Source: Hypsibius dujardini
Lineage: Eukaryota; Tardigrada; Eutardigrada; Parachela; Hypsibiidae
Length of the DNA stretch: 31,646 bases
NCBI GenBank assembly: GCA_001579985.1
Contig: LRSR01012379.1
Span: 1 to 31,646, forward strand
Reading direction: 5' to 3'
In this document: piece by piece, positions 1 through 10,120 of the stretch
How the letters are laid out: every line of letters starts with the position of its first letter
Numbering within the stretch: position 1 is the stretch's first letter
Made by a program: the position numbers and the translations under genes
Notes under the pieces: model-generated
Told to the model about the DNA's origin: nothing
What the model saw: only the letters and a program-made list of their open reading frames with translations
Databases searched by the model: none

Positions 1-205
1 CGCCCCCGGGCTGTTTGCCCACCACTCCGTCTGAATTGCCCTAACTATTTTATTCCAAGTTTTTATCGTTAAAAATCTATCGTTTCAGTTTAAAATGCCC
101 GACATTTTTTTTTACCGAAAACCGAAGAAATACAATTTTGGAGCGCTGGTCTTTTGCCTCATGGATTGCCAGAGCGGAGAAAATCGGAGAGACTCCCCTC
201 CGCAA

Positions 206-665
206 GTGGCTAAAGTAAGAGCTTGCTTATTCGATCGATTGATCTCTTGATTGAAGATTTCTGAAGATCACTAAGCGTGTGAGCTGTAGGTAAATTGCTT
301 GATTGAAGACTGAGGCGCCGGTGGCTAACGTAAGAGCTTGCTTCTTCAATCGATTGATCTCTTGATTGAAGATTTCTGAAGATCACTAAGCGTGTGAGTT
401 GTTGGTAAGTTGCTTGATTGAAGACTGAGGCGCTGGTGGCTAACGTGAGAGCTTGCTTGTTAGGTTGATTGATCTCTTGATTGAAGATTTCTGAAGATCA
501 CTAAGCGTGTGAGTTGTTGGTAAGTTGCTTGATTGAAGACTGAGGCGCTGGTGGCTAACGTGAGAGCTTGCTTGTTCGGTTGATTGATCTCTTGATTGAA
601 GATTTCTGAAGATCACTAAGCGTGTGAGCTGTAGGTAAGTTGCTTGATTGAAGACAGGCGCATTT
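206..665. repeat. 115-bp tandem repeat, about four copies
   Basis: The phrase gtggctaa recurs at about 206, 321, 436 and 551, exactly 115 bp apart, with the whole unit (TTGATCTCTTGATTGAAG, then TCTGAAGATCACTAAGC) repeated at high identity. The first copy is the most diverged. The array lies directly upstream of the first recognised exon of gene A. An open frame on the minus strand through it is a by-product of the repeat. Each unit contains GTAAGT- or GTGAGA-like hexamers, which may have no function. Confidence 0.9.
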
Positions 666-800
666 CTGTGGGTAGGTGGTTTTGTATGCACACCTGGGGC
701 CATATATTCGGAAAATACAGTTTGCACTGCGCGTTAGAATCGCGTCGCTACAGTAATTTAGAGTTCGAATTTTAAATTTTTTTTCCCTTCCCCTTTTCAG

Positions 801-3800
801 ACTGGAAGTCGTTTATTGCGCCGGATATATTGAAGCAGTATGCGGGGATAGACCAGCGCGATCGGTTCAGTCCGGATGTCTTTGAGGGAGATATCATGGG
901 AGTGACCATCGACGACGCCCTTCAAGATATTGCAGTAAGATGCGCAAAATGCGTTTTAATTCATAATTTATCGAAAGCTCAAGAATATGGGATGTTAATC
1001 AGCATTTTGTCCTTCAAGTTGATGATCAAATGAGATTTATTATTTATTGTTTAGATTTATTTATTATTTGAGGCAATGTTAAATAAGAAAAAGCAGTGGT
1101 CACTTTTCGACACTTTTCGACAAATCAAAATACACGTTTTAGTTTAATTTTTCAGACGTGTTAGACTGATTATTTCTAAACTTTTTGAAAGTTAGAATTT
1201 TGCGAATGTCTTCTCGAAAGCTAAAAATGAAGACGTTATATTTTTATTGTCGGCGTCTCATAATTATATATTATATTAATATTTCTATATATTTAATGGC
1301 ATATCACATGATTTGTTTCAGGGGCAATTCAAACCGGTGGATGTATTCAACGATAAAACTGCACGGTGGAAATCGCGTGTCATCCCTTACAACGTCAGCG
1401 AGAAATTCAGTAAGTGCAGTGCGTATGACAAAACTCAAAACTATTAAATTGTGAATTTTTAAAAATTTAAAAAAAAAATTTAATTCAGTTTTAAAAATTA
1501 AAAAAAAATTAATTAAAAAAAATTAAATTAAATTAAAATTAATTTTTTTTTTTTTAATTTAAAAAAATTATTCTCCAGCAATTTTAATTTTTGCGGTGTG
1601 GGTTGAAATTTTGTCTGTCGTAATTTGAGGTAAAGCGGAGAGGGAGTTGATTGAGGGCACACTGAAGGCCACTTCCGTCGCCACCGACGGCTGCATCCGT
1701 TTCGTCCCGTGGACCCTGCAGGCGGACTACCTCAGTATCATACGTGGATTCGCGTACGTCACTTGAAAAAATATATTGCCATAAAAAGCAAGGCAACAAG
1801 CAAACTTATGATGAATCAGCATTTTTTAACTGCGCAATAAATTACATTTTTACTGTTTTTATAGATGTTTTTCAAGTGTAGGCTTTCAAGGCGGATTACA
1901 GTTGTTGTCCCTCCGAAACGGTTGTGTTGAAAATTCCGGCGTCATCCAGCACGTTCTGATGCACGCGCTGGGCTTCTACCACGAAAACGCCCGAGTGGAT
2001 CGGGACGCCTTTATTACGCTTAACGAAGACAATATTGACCCTGCCGGTGAGCGCTAAATAGAACTGCTAAATTAAAATTAAATAACTAAATTAAATAAAA
2101 AAATAAAAAAATTTAAATTTGTTTAAAAAAGAATTTTAATTAACAAACAAATTAACAAAAAAAGTTAAAACATTTTTAATTTAAAAAAAATTAGAAATAA
2201 TAAATAATAAAATAATAAAATAATAAAAAACCCTTGTAGGAGAAAATTAGCTGACGCAGTCACCAAGTTCGCTTTTGATAAATACATCTAATTCTTTTTG
2301 TTTGTTTTTAGTTTTGAAAGATAGTTTCGGAAAATACGTCAGCAGTAAGCAGGATGAATTGCCATACGACATCACATCCATTACGCATTATCCGTTCAAC
2401 GTCTTCGCCGTGGATCCGGCTCTGCCGACGATTGTGCCGAAACTGCGCGGAGGCAAAATTGGTCAGACCGACGGACTCAGCGATTTGGACGTCCACAAAA
2501 TCCGCAAGGCCTACGGCTGTACCGGTCAGTCCTCTATTAAACTATTAAACTAATAAACTACTTAAATATTAACTTTTAATTAATTAAATTTAAACCTTAC
2601 TTGGAACGATTTTCAAAAGGGGAAACCCAGAATGTGTCCGCTTTTCTAATTTTTTAATAGAACTATAATTATGATGATTTGCAACATTTATCTCCTTGAC
2701 CAGGGTCTGAAATTGTTTTTTTGGCAGAATTTCAAAGTTAGGAAGATTCTATTTTCACTGGGAGATTCCATTTTCACCTGATTTTGATTTTTAGCACTTC
2801 GATTTGGGAAATGGGTGAATTTAAAGAGTTCTGACATCGAATTTTTTTAAATTCAATTTAAAATCGATTGGCATCAGCAGAATCGTTTTTGGACGTCAGG
2901 GGACGGAGCTACGGGTCATTCTCGAGGCCGACCGAATACTCACGAGTTATACTTCAAAAATGACGCATAGCTCCGCTCCCTGACATCCAGAAAACGTTCT
3001 GCCAGTGCCAAGCGATTTCAAATTGAGTTTTGAAAGTAATAATTTTGAAATTCAAAAAATTCAAAAAATTCAAAAAATTCAAAAATTCAAAAATGCAAAA
3101 CGTCGAATTCAAATGAAAATGAGAAAATGAGACAAAACGATCAAATTTTACATATGAAAGTATTCAAATTTGGCATGACCACAGGCGCAGCAAATCACAT
3201 TTTCTGACCATCCCTCAAATTACAATTAAGAGTCCATCAAGCCTGATCATGAGGTCCTAATTCTACAGTCGATCTGCATTTTAATCCATTGATCCCTCAC
3301 TGTCAATCATTTTATATAAATAATAATTAATATAAACGGCCATCAGCAAAATCGAAATAAATAAATCTCAGAGTAAAATAACGGCAACATATTTAATATA
3401 TTTAAATGCAATTCAACCACATAAACATGTATGAAGTAAAATAGGACAAATTCCAATAAAATATATAAACGTTTATAGACATGAATATGCGTAAGCAAAA
3501 TGAATAGATCTCAAGGTAAAATAATAGCAAAATATTTAAATATTTATTATTTTACAAGTAAATTTTTATATTTGAAGGAAATAAATTTAGAAATAAAAAA
3601 TTTAGGGACTTTTGGGACTTTTGAAACTTTTGGGACTTTTGAAACTTTTGAAACTTTTGGGACTTTCGGGATTGCAGGCAAATCGACTCGTTCTAAAGTG
3701 ACAAGCACGCCGTCGTCACAACAGCCAGACACAGCCGATACGACCATGGCAGATTCCAACGACGGAGACCTTCTTAAGAACATCACGCCGGATCTGCCCG

Positions 3801-6244
3801 ACAACATTCCGATAACCACGCCCACTGCGGCAGTGACCGCAATGTTTCACCATCAAACCCATCCGACATTCCTGATGAATCCCGTCACATCGGAGCAATG
3901 TCTCAGTGTGAACACGGAAAACTGTCGGATCGGGAAGGAATCCAAAAACTGCTCAGACGGAGTCGGTCTGATCGCGACGTGTTCAGCTGACGCGAGCAAT
4001 ATTGAGATTCAGTACTTTTTCACCAAAATTCAACGACTCAATGCCAGTCGCGGTCTTGAAGTGACCATCCACGGGAAAAGAGATTTTAGGCAGAATGTCT
4101 TCGACCCGGTGGCGGACATTTTAATCATCCTCATCGTGGCGGATTACCCCGACTTCAGGTACGGTAAAGTCTCGACCATTTGGGGCTAGTTTTTAATGAG
4201 CCCCGTATATTATAACTGCAGGGCATAATATACGGGGGTCATTAAAAACTGGCACCAAGTGGTCGAGACTCTACAGTACGGTATTGTGTGCAGTGTTTTC
4301 TACATTTTTAACTTGGGACAAGTTTCAGAAGGAGGAACCCAGAATGTTTTCGGTTATAGTTTTTTAATAGAGCTATAATTATGACGATTTTAAAAACTAA
4401 TCTCATCGGTCTGAACACATTTTTTTGGCAGAATTTCGATACTGTCCTTTTTAAAATTCAATTTGAAATCGACTGGCATCAGCAGAATCTTCTTTGGATG
4501 TTAGGGGGCGGAGCTATGCCTCATTTCTCGAATATCAGTCGTACGTTTCCGGTCGGGCTCGGCAATGGTCCGTAGCTCCGCCCCCTGACGTTTGAAAAAG
4601 ATTCTGCTGATGCCAGTCTATTTCAAATTGAATTTTAAAAATTTGAAAATCTTAAAATTTAACCATTTCTCAAAACTGAAGTTGCTACGGTCAAAATCAG
4701 GGATCTTCAACTGTTTTCTCAGTTTTGAAATTCTGCCGACATTTTTTTTCTCAAATCCTGCCCCAATAAAATTAATTTTGAAAATCATCACAATTATAGC
4801 TGTTAAAATAATATGAATCGGAGACGTTCTGAGTTCCTCTCTGAAAATTTGCCAGATACATACAGTTTTAATTCGACAATCCTCCTTAATATAATAACTT
4901 CGGAGATATAACGTGTTCTCTCTGTTTAGCTTGTCGGCCCTTCGCGAACTGGTGCTGCCGACCATCACCCACATCGGCCTGTCAAACTGCAGTAACGTGG
5001 TCATTCGTACAGATGACCTCCTCTTCTACCCCCGACTGACCATGTTCATCCTGGCCAAGTCAACCGTCAAGGACATCGAAGAGGGCGCCTTCGAGTCGTT
5101 GCAGTTTTTAAAGCAGGTAAAATTTAAATTAATTTAAATTAAAATAAATTAAAATAAACTTAATTTAATTAATTAATCTATTTATTTTACTTATTTATTA
5201 ATTAGTTTAATTTAATTCAGTTTAACGTATTTTCCCGCTTACGGTAAATTAATGGATTTTTAAAATAATGTAAACTCGATGGTCTCGTTCTGGGCTTATT
5301 TTACATTTAAATCTGAAATACAAAAAATGGAAATCCATTTACGAAAAGGGTGTTCCTGTTTCAAAACAAATGAGTTTTCTAATTTTAATTTGATTTTCAT
5401 TGTAAAAACGGTTATTTTAAGTTAAATTTAATATTTTTTCATACTATTCTTTTTCGAATTTAATTTGAAGTCGATTGGCATCAGCCAAAGAAAAACGACT
5501 GAGAACGGGGGGGCGGAGCTATAGACATACTCGCTGGAATTATCGGTACCTTTGAAAAATATTCAGAACTCCGCCCTCTGATCTCCGAAACATATTTGGA
5601 TAATGCCAGTGGACTCGAAACTCAATTTGAAACGAAACAATGTTAAAATAATTGTTTTTAAGTTAACTCTAAAACCGCCATTTTCACAGTAAAAATTTAA
5701 AAAAACGGAATTTTTCTGTTTGCGTTCTCAAATTTAAAATATCAAAAAATCCTTGTCTGACTGTACGGGCGAAATAAATTTTTAATTTCATCGCTAGAGT
5801 AGGTTTACGGTAAATAAAAAGAAACAGCTATTTTTATTTTTATTTTTATTTTAATTAAAGGGTATTTAATTTTTTTAATTTAATTCAAATTTAAATTTGA
5901 ATTTGAATAAATTGCAGGTGACCTTCGACACCGGCTACAGGGCGAACCGACCCATGACTAAAGCCGTGCGGGAGCATTTACGATTGCTGCACTGCGACTG
6001 CTCTTACGACTGGCTTCGAGTCTTCCTCAAAAAGAATCCGCAACTGATTGCAGCGAAAAGGGTCGGGGAGGTCCATCGATTCGGGGGAATTTTGAGTAAT
6101 TCCTTCAAGCAGCGGGATATTTACGTGCCTGTGGACTGTTTAAAGGCCAGTCTGTTGGGTGCTCCGGATCAGACAGAGTTCACCATCAATGTCGACTGTC
6201 CGGGAGAGGGAAACGCAGCAAGCAGAGGTGCCGCGGAAGGATAA
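801..6244 (+). CDS. Gene A: astacin-like pseudoprotease fused to a leucine-rich-repeat C-terminus (5' exon missing)
   Basis: I place exons at 801-934, 1322-1409, 1630-1753, 1865-2046, 2312-2524, 3678-4158, 4930-5116 and 5918-6244 (TAA). Their phases join without a break into 578 residues, but the signal-peptide exon is not found. In order: a prodomain with the zinc-masking motif FEGDI (residues 28-32); the mature N-terminus ARWKSRVIPYNVSEKF; the helix with SKAERELI; then HVLMHALGFYHE (from residue 145). The general-base Glu of HExxH is Val (codon 1953-1955), and the Met-turn is SITHY (199-203) instead of SxMHY, so I infer no peptidase activity. The three zinc His and the Tyr remain. The domain closes at AYGC, followed by a Ser/Thr-rich linker, a cysteine-containing segment, leucine-rich repeats and an LRRCT-like cap. 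It is probably secreted. The acceptor of exon 3 could instead be six bases downstream; paralogue alignment favours 1630. Confidence 0.85.
2607..3031. mobile_element. Foldback element copy 1, in gene A intron 5
   Basis: The core is an imperfect inverted repeat of about 2849-3031. The left arm runs ATCGATTGGCATCAGCAGAA then GGACGTCAGGGGACGGAGCT; the right arm has the complements (AGCTCCGCTCCCTGACATCC, then TGCCAGTGCCAAGCGAT). The left flank from about 2607 (AACCCAGAATG, TTTTTTAATAGA, CTATAATTATGA) matches the left end of the copy in the next intron, so the element is longer than the core. The matching right end was not recognised, so this copy is probably truncated. No coding capacity is seen. 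Confidence 0.75.
3601..3669. repeat. Short tandem repeat GGGACTTTT / GAAACTTTT
   Basis: Nine-base units alternating between GGGACTTTT and GAAACTTTT run directly up to the acceptor of the exon starting at 3678. They fill its pyrimidine tract region and create a spurious open frame of Thr-Phe-Gly repeats. Confidence 0.8.
4159..4279. mobile_element. 121-bp palindromic MITE at the gene A splice donor
   Basis: Arms of 55 bases (4159-4213 and 4225-4279) pair with about 49 matches around an 11-base spacer. Both ends read GTACNGTARAGTCTCGACC inward. The left end starts exactly at the GT that serves as the donor of the exon ending at 4158. A TACGGT direct repeat (4160-4165 and 4277-4282) may be a target-site duplication, which would move the ends by a few bases. 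Confidence 0.8.
4321..4850. mobile_element. Foldback element copy 2, in gene A intron 6 (longest copy)
   Basis: The arms extend over most of the element. Outer ends pair AAGTTTCAGAAGGAGGAACC with the complement of GAGTTCCTCTCTGAAAATTT, followed inward by CTATAATTATGACGATTTT on the left and its complement AAAATCATCACAATTATAG on the right. The core (4451-4640) contains GGGGGCGGAGCTA and its complement TAGCTCCGCCCCC, flanked by ATCGACTGGCATCAGCAGAA and its complement. It is non-coding; an apparent minus-strand frame across it is an artefact. It is the same family as the elements in introns 5 and 7. Confidence 0.8.
5456..5632. mobile_element. Foldback element copy 3, in gene A intron 7
   Basis: Same core as the two preceding copies: GTCGATTGGCATCAGCC and GGGGGGCGGAGCTAT on the left, AACTCCGCCCTCTGATCTCC and ATGCCAGTGGACTCGAAACT on the right. 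The arms are more diverged. Flanking AT-rich sequence from about 5230 to 5830 shows further weak inverted similarity (TACGGTAAAT near both ends), so the element may be longer. Confidence 0.7.
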
Positions 6245-6681
6245 ATCGCATCAAGACAACACAAGCCAGTTATCATGTTAAAGCTTTCACCTAATTTTCT
6301 CGTTGAGAAATAAAGGAGAATTCGCTTGCGTCCATGTCTGTGTCTGTTTATGTGCATCTGTGTCTGGATTAAGAGTTATGTACAGTGATGGGAAACACCA
6401 GCAGCGCCACCTGTCGACAGGCGGTGCGATCTTGACCGACAGACAGCGACAGATCAGCGCCTACCAACACATAATTAATCTGTTGGAGAAAAGAAGATAA
6501 AAGTGAATTCGAGTTGAGCTATTGACCCGCACTGTCTGTCGGCAACACAGCGACATCAATCGCCCTCACATTGCAAGTATTATTAAATATTAAGTATTAA
6601 ATATTAAATTTCGTCAGCATGATACCGCGGCCATCACATTCGGATGACTCGCGGACCGCGACCGACGGTGTAGCAGTGTAC
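6245..6681. other. Intergenic, no gene recognised
   Basis: Apart from the gene A poly(A) signal, I see no supported gene. Short frames at 6303-6500 have no family resemblance or splice context. An ATTAAATATTAAGTATT run lies near 6580-6610. Confidence 0.5.
6309..6314 (+). promoter_or_regulatory. Poly(A) signal of gene A
   Basis: AATAAA lies 65 bases after the gene A stop codon, at the distance expected for the 3' end of its mRNA. Confidence 0.6.
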
Positions 6682-6814
6682 TTTCGCGTTAGACAGGGAC
6701 AGCGTACGAGCTGTGGAACGTTTAATCGGCCACGCGGCGCTTGTGTTGTGTGTACGGTGTACACAGCCGTGCACACGTTCCACTCCAGTACGACTGTCCC
6801 TGTCTAACGCGAAA
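6682..6814. mobile_element. 133-bp MITE with perfect 21-bp terminal inverted repeats
   Basis: TTTCGCGTTAGACAGGGACA at 6682-6701 (perfect over 21 bases to 6702) pairs with its exact complement at 6794-6814. The pairing continues inward (GTGGAACGT with ACGTTCCAC), so the single strand would form an almost complete hairpin. There is no coding capacity. The target-site duplication is not obvious. Confidence 0.85.
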
Positions 6815-7059
6815 ATACATTACCTGGTAACGAGACTGACCCATTCAGAGCAACGCTCAAGCAGAGCAAAAATAAGAGTAGAAATAACATCATCCGTCAC
6901 AACGACCAGACCACACTAACGAACTAAATGCGCACCGTTGCACTTCCGTATTTGTTTTTTTGAGAAATTCGAGACGAAAACGCGGTTAGCCGGAGTTATT
7001 CTTCACTGTGCGCTTCCAAATATTTACAAGGAATTTTCAGGAATCAGCAGCATTAAAAA

Positions 7060-7532
7060 TTGCTACTTGTACTGGGACTTGTACTGGGACCGGCTGTATG
7101 GGCCGGACCGTTGCGGTCGCGGTTTGTCAGGCAGTTCACGGTGATTGCCGATGAGGAGCTTCTGCTGCGGGAGATTCGTATTATCGGCGACGGAAATTAC
7201 CGGCGTCCCTATTCCTGTGATAAATTCCTACAGGGACGAGTCGTGACGGTTTCCCAAGAAACATGTGCATTGAAATTCAGGTTAAATTCTAATTAAAGCC
7301 CGGCTCAAATAAAGATTTTTAATTAATTACAGTTCTGTTCAAATAAAATTATAATTACATGTATATTTCTATCAAAGTTTTAATTAAGATTTAACTCAAA
7401 GTTAACGATTAAAATGTTCTTTTTAGATTGCGACGTTGTGAACAGATTTGCAGGACAGAAAATTCCTTTTATTTCTTTGCATTGCACCAATGGAATACCG
7501 AAGGATCAGGATTGTTCCTGAGCCATGTTTAA
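7060..7532 (+). CDS. Unrecognised two-exon fragment with a signal-peptide-like start
   Basis: Exon 7060-7280 opens with the hydrophobic stretch LLLVLGLVLGPAVWAGP and continues through ADEELLLREIRIIGDGNY with two cysteines. A good donor (CAG|GTTAAA) follows. Exon 7427-7532, after the acceptor CTTTTTAG, continues in frame with CEQICRTENSFYFFALHQW and ends at TAA 7530-7532. The combination looks like a small secreted cysteine-containing protein. However, a TAA at 7054-7056 lies in frame just upstream and there is no ATG, so the true start is missing, an acceptor at about 7133 is used, or it is a remnant. I recognise no family. Confidence 0.3.
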
Positions 7533-7872
7533 CGATGTCAAAATGCAATCGTGCAACTGAAAACGCTTAATCAAGTGCCGGCGGATTGATGGTACGTACG
7601 ATTTTCGCGGTGGTTGTTAATAGATCATTTTTATTTTTATCTTGGGATCAGAATGTTAATTGGACGTCCCGAACAAATGAAATTTAAAGCTAATGTAAAT
7701 ATAAAATTTAATAAATCACACAAATTTAATTAACTAAATGAACAGCAAACAAAACGAACAAATGAACACGTAAAAGTAAAACTCAATGTACTCGTATGAG
7801 CTCCACATAAAAGAAAAAAAACACAGAATAATCCAAATAATGTTAACTAAATATTTTTCAGTTGTTTTCACA

Positions 7873-7874
7873 AG

Positions 7875-7922
<48 letters not shown>

Positions 7923-7965
7923 TAAACAAACAGACAGACAGACATACAGACAGACAGGCAGACAG
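7873..7965. repeat. (CAGA)n microsatellite
   Basis: About 23 units of CAGA with a few point changes (CAAA, TAAA, CATA). Open frames in both directions across it are low-complexity artefacts. Confidence 0.95.
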
Positions 7966-8462
7966 GCACGCGGATGTGTAATACCTTGGACATCGAGGGT
8001 TTTTGCAAAACAGAACCACAGGAAAATTCGACGACATTAGCATTACATCGTGGATGAAAATCTGACTGGTGCGGATTTGACTGAAGAAGGCAACAATGCT
8101 CTCCTCTTGGCAATGTCTGCCGAAAATGTTCTTAGGATGCACACAGGTTTTATCCTCATTCGACGTCTGAATTGGCAGTCGGAAACGGCAATAAGAAAAA
8201 AGGTTACAGTGCAGGTTGACATCACAAGACAAAGTGAACATACGCCTAGTTCTTGTTCTTCGCTCGTTTCATCGTTCCAGGGTTGGGATAAAGGCCGGCG
8301 CACAACACTGCACGAATAATATCCGGCTCATCTGTTTGGGGGGAAGAGATCTTGAAAAACCAGATAAAAAAGTTCTCAGGCCATGATGTCTGTAAGTTTG
8401 TCTGTCTGACTAACTGTAAATCTGCCTGTCGATATGTCTGTCTCTCTGCTTGTTTGCCTATA

Positions 8463-8519
8463 TGACTTTCTGTCTGTCTGGCTGTCTGTCTGTCTGTCTG
8501 TCTGTCTGTCGGTCGGTCG

Positions 8520-8558
<39 letters not shown>

Positions 8559-8559
8559 G

Positions 8560-8596
<37 letters not shown>

Positions 8597-8625
8597 GCTG
8601 TTTGTTTGTTTGTCTGTCTGCCAAA
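8463..8625. repeat. (TCTG)n microsatellite
   Basis: About 40 units of TCTG with occasional TCGG and TTTG variants, preceded by a looser CTGTCTG-rich stretch from about 8385. This is the complement of the CAGA motif at 7873, so the two arrays sit in opposite orientation about 500 bp apart and could pair. Confidence 0.95.
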
Positions 8626-9296
8626 AAGAATTAAAGAGTCATGACTCATTAGCTCCACGTACGATCAAACGCTGAAATTAATTCGCTGGTGATCAGTAGT
8701 ATTGCCTGACTTGATTTGGTGTGTAAAAAAACCCGATTTTTGTACCACTGTATGGCTGTCTTTGCACAGTATAGAGGAACCAGTAGTTTTGTACTGTACC
8801 GTTTTACCGTGCGATATACCGTTTGCAAGAACTCTCTATTGATTGAATCACACATTCCTTAAAAATGTGTCTTACCTCCAGGACCCTGATGTTTCTATGA
8901 GGTTTGAGCGGCAAACGTGTTTTGAGTCCGCGATAAAGTTGACTATTTTTTCATCGCGAGGAAATCCTTCTTTAGAAACCGGTTTGGGACGTAAAAATAA
9001 TCTTGGCGGTGTAGCGGAAACCTGATTTTCGGCATATATATGGGTCCATGAATAACTACATTGAAGTTAACTAATAAATACCAGTACATTGAAATGCGTA
9101 ATTGACCGTGTGTTCCTGGGATACTTTCAAAATACAAAGTAATAGAGCCTCAACCACTGGAGCGACGTTCAGTCAAAGTCCAACAACAAGGCAAACTGTT
9201 GCCGCAACAGTCGGTTAGTACTGCATAGTATACTGCAGTTAGTATACTGCAACAACACATGAACCTTCAACAAATATTTCATCAGTTTTTCTACAG
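8626..9296. other. Intergenic, no gene recognised
   Basis: No exon-like signal is found. Small palindromic pieces such as AGTATACTGCA repeats (9227-9250) are present. Confidence 0.4.
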
Positions 9297-9470
9297 GTTG
9301 TGACAGAGGATGCATAGGCCTGGCATACATAAGCGATTGCGTTAATGACGACACCACCTGTGCTGTTTCCTGTGGGAAGGAGAAATGGAGCGGTGGTGCC
9401 GTCGCCTTGCGGCGTCCTCGTAGCGTTTAACGTCTGCTGCTGCGATATCTGTCAAGATCTCCCAGGTTTG
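9297..9470 (+). pseudogene. Possible cysteine-rich exon remnant
   Basis: After the acceptor TTTTTCTACAG the phase-1 reading gives CDRGCIGLAYISDC and DDTTCAVSCG before a stop. A second frame then gives CGVLVAFNVCCCDIC before a GTTTGG donor-like site at 9471. CCCDIC resembles the CC-x2-C core of the eight-cysteine module in genes B and C, so this may be a frameshifted remnant of it. The evidence is spacing only, and chance is possible. Confidence 0.2.
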
Positions 9471-9480
9471 GAAAAGCCAG

Positions 9481-10120
9481 TTAACCCGTTAACGTCCGCT
9501 ACCAGATCCGACTTGTTTTCCGGTCCCAATGTATTTTTCCTTGATTCTGCTTTATCCAATTAAGAAAAAAACTAACTTTTGGATGACTTTGGAAAATTTC
9601 GGGTTTTTTTACTTGACCACTGTTCACTGCGGTCTACGTACCCAATTTTTGCTGGAAAGGGTGCCTGGAGCTAATGGGCATAATATTTCATTATCGAATT
9701 AATAAATCAATCAAAAAAAATTTGTAGCAACCCGTTTTGGTAATTTTTTAGCAAAATTTTGGGTACCTTTATTGACCACTGACTATGCGCTGACCATTGA
9801 TCTAATGGAAATGAATTTTTTTGTAGACAGCTTGAATAGGCCCAATCTAATTGATGCAAAAAGACTCCTATTTTTAATAAATTGGGTCATTCTATGGCTA
9901 TTGGAGACCTCGGCGACCCAAAGATGACTAAACCTGCAGACTTTGACAATTTTTCTCGAACAGTAGTCATTCACTAAACCTGAAATAAATAATTTTTAAT
10001 TTTTTAGTATCATCTGAAGTTTCAAAATCAAGTTTTGAAAAGTCGGTCGAACAGTCTTGGAATGAAAAATGAGAGATCGCTCTGTCGACATTTGTACTGC
10101 AATGGACGTTAACGGGTTAA
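9481..10120. mobile_element. 640-bp non-autonomous piggyBac-like element
   Basis: TTAA at 9481-9484 and 10117-10120 flank the inverted termini CCCGTTAACGTCC (9485-9497) and GGACGTTAACGGG (10104-10116), which are perfect complements. TTAA duplication with termini starting CCC is the hallmark of the piggyBac superfamily. No transposase frame is present. The interior has subterminal repeats: ATTGACCACTG / TTGACCACTG near 9613 and 9771. Confidence 0.8.

Larger units (their letters stand above)
3678..6244 (+). other. Leucine-rich-repeat part of gene A
   Basis: Three exons encode this part. Residues from exon 3678-4158 give a Thr/Ser/Pro-rich linker and then a segment with four cysteines (EQC, ENC, KNC, ATC) that could be an LRRNT-like cap. 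Exon 4930-5116 carries the leucine-rich pattern LSALRELVLPTITHIGL and then VKDIEEGAFESLQFLKQ, a typical LRR consensus with the IxxIxxGAFxxLxxL signature. Exon 5918-6244 carries LLHCDCSYDWLRVFL, the CxCxxxWL hallmark of an LRR C-terminal cap, with a later cysteine at VDCL. Only about three or four repeats are present, fewer than in most LRR proteins. All junctions stay in frame with the astacin exons (phases 1, 2, 0). A separate LRR gene that I joined by mistake remains possible, but no stop or start separates the two parts. Confidence 0.7.

Noticed and set aside
1861-1903. An alternative start or phase for exon 1865-2046
   Set aside because: Only entry in phase 2 yields the CFSSVGFQGG stretch that aligns with genes B, C and D.
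4159-4929. Complete introner (element that forms an entire intron)
   Set aside because: Only the donor coincides with the element end; the acceptor lies 650 bases beyond it, after a different element.
4618-5004. 128-codon minus-strand frame
   Set aside because: It runs over a foldback element and the opposite strand of a gene A exon, with no recognisable domain.
8463-8625. CRISPR-like array
   Set aside because: A four-base simple repeat without distinct spacers, in an animal-type genome.
7858-8658. Long open frames rich in Cys-Leu-Ser-Val or Asp-Arg-Gln-Thr
   Set aside because: Direct translations of CAGA and TCTG microsatellites in several frames.
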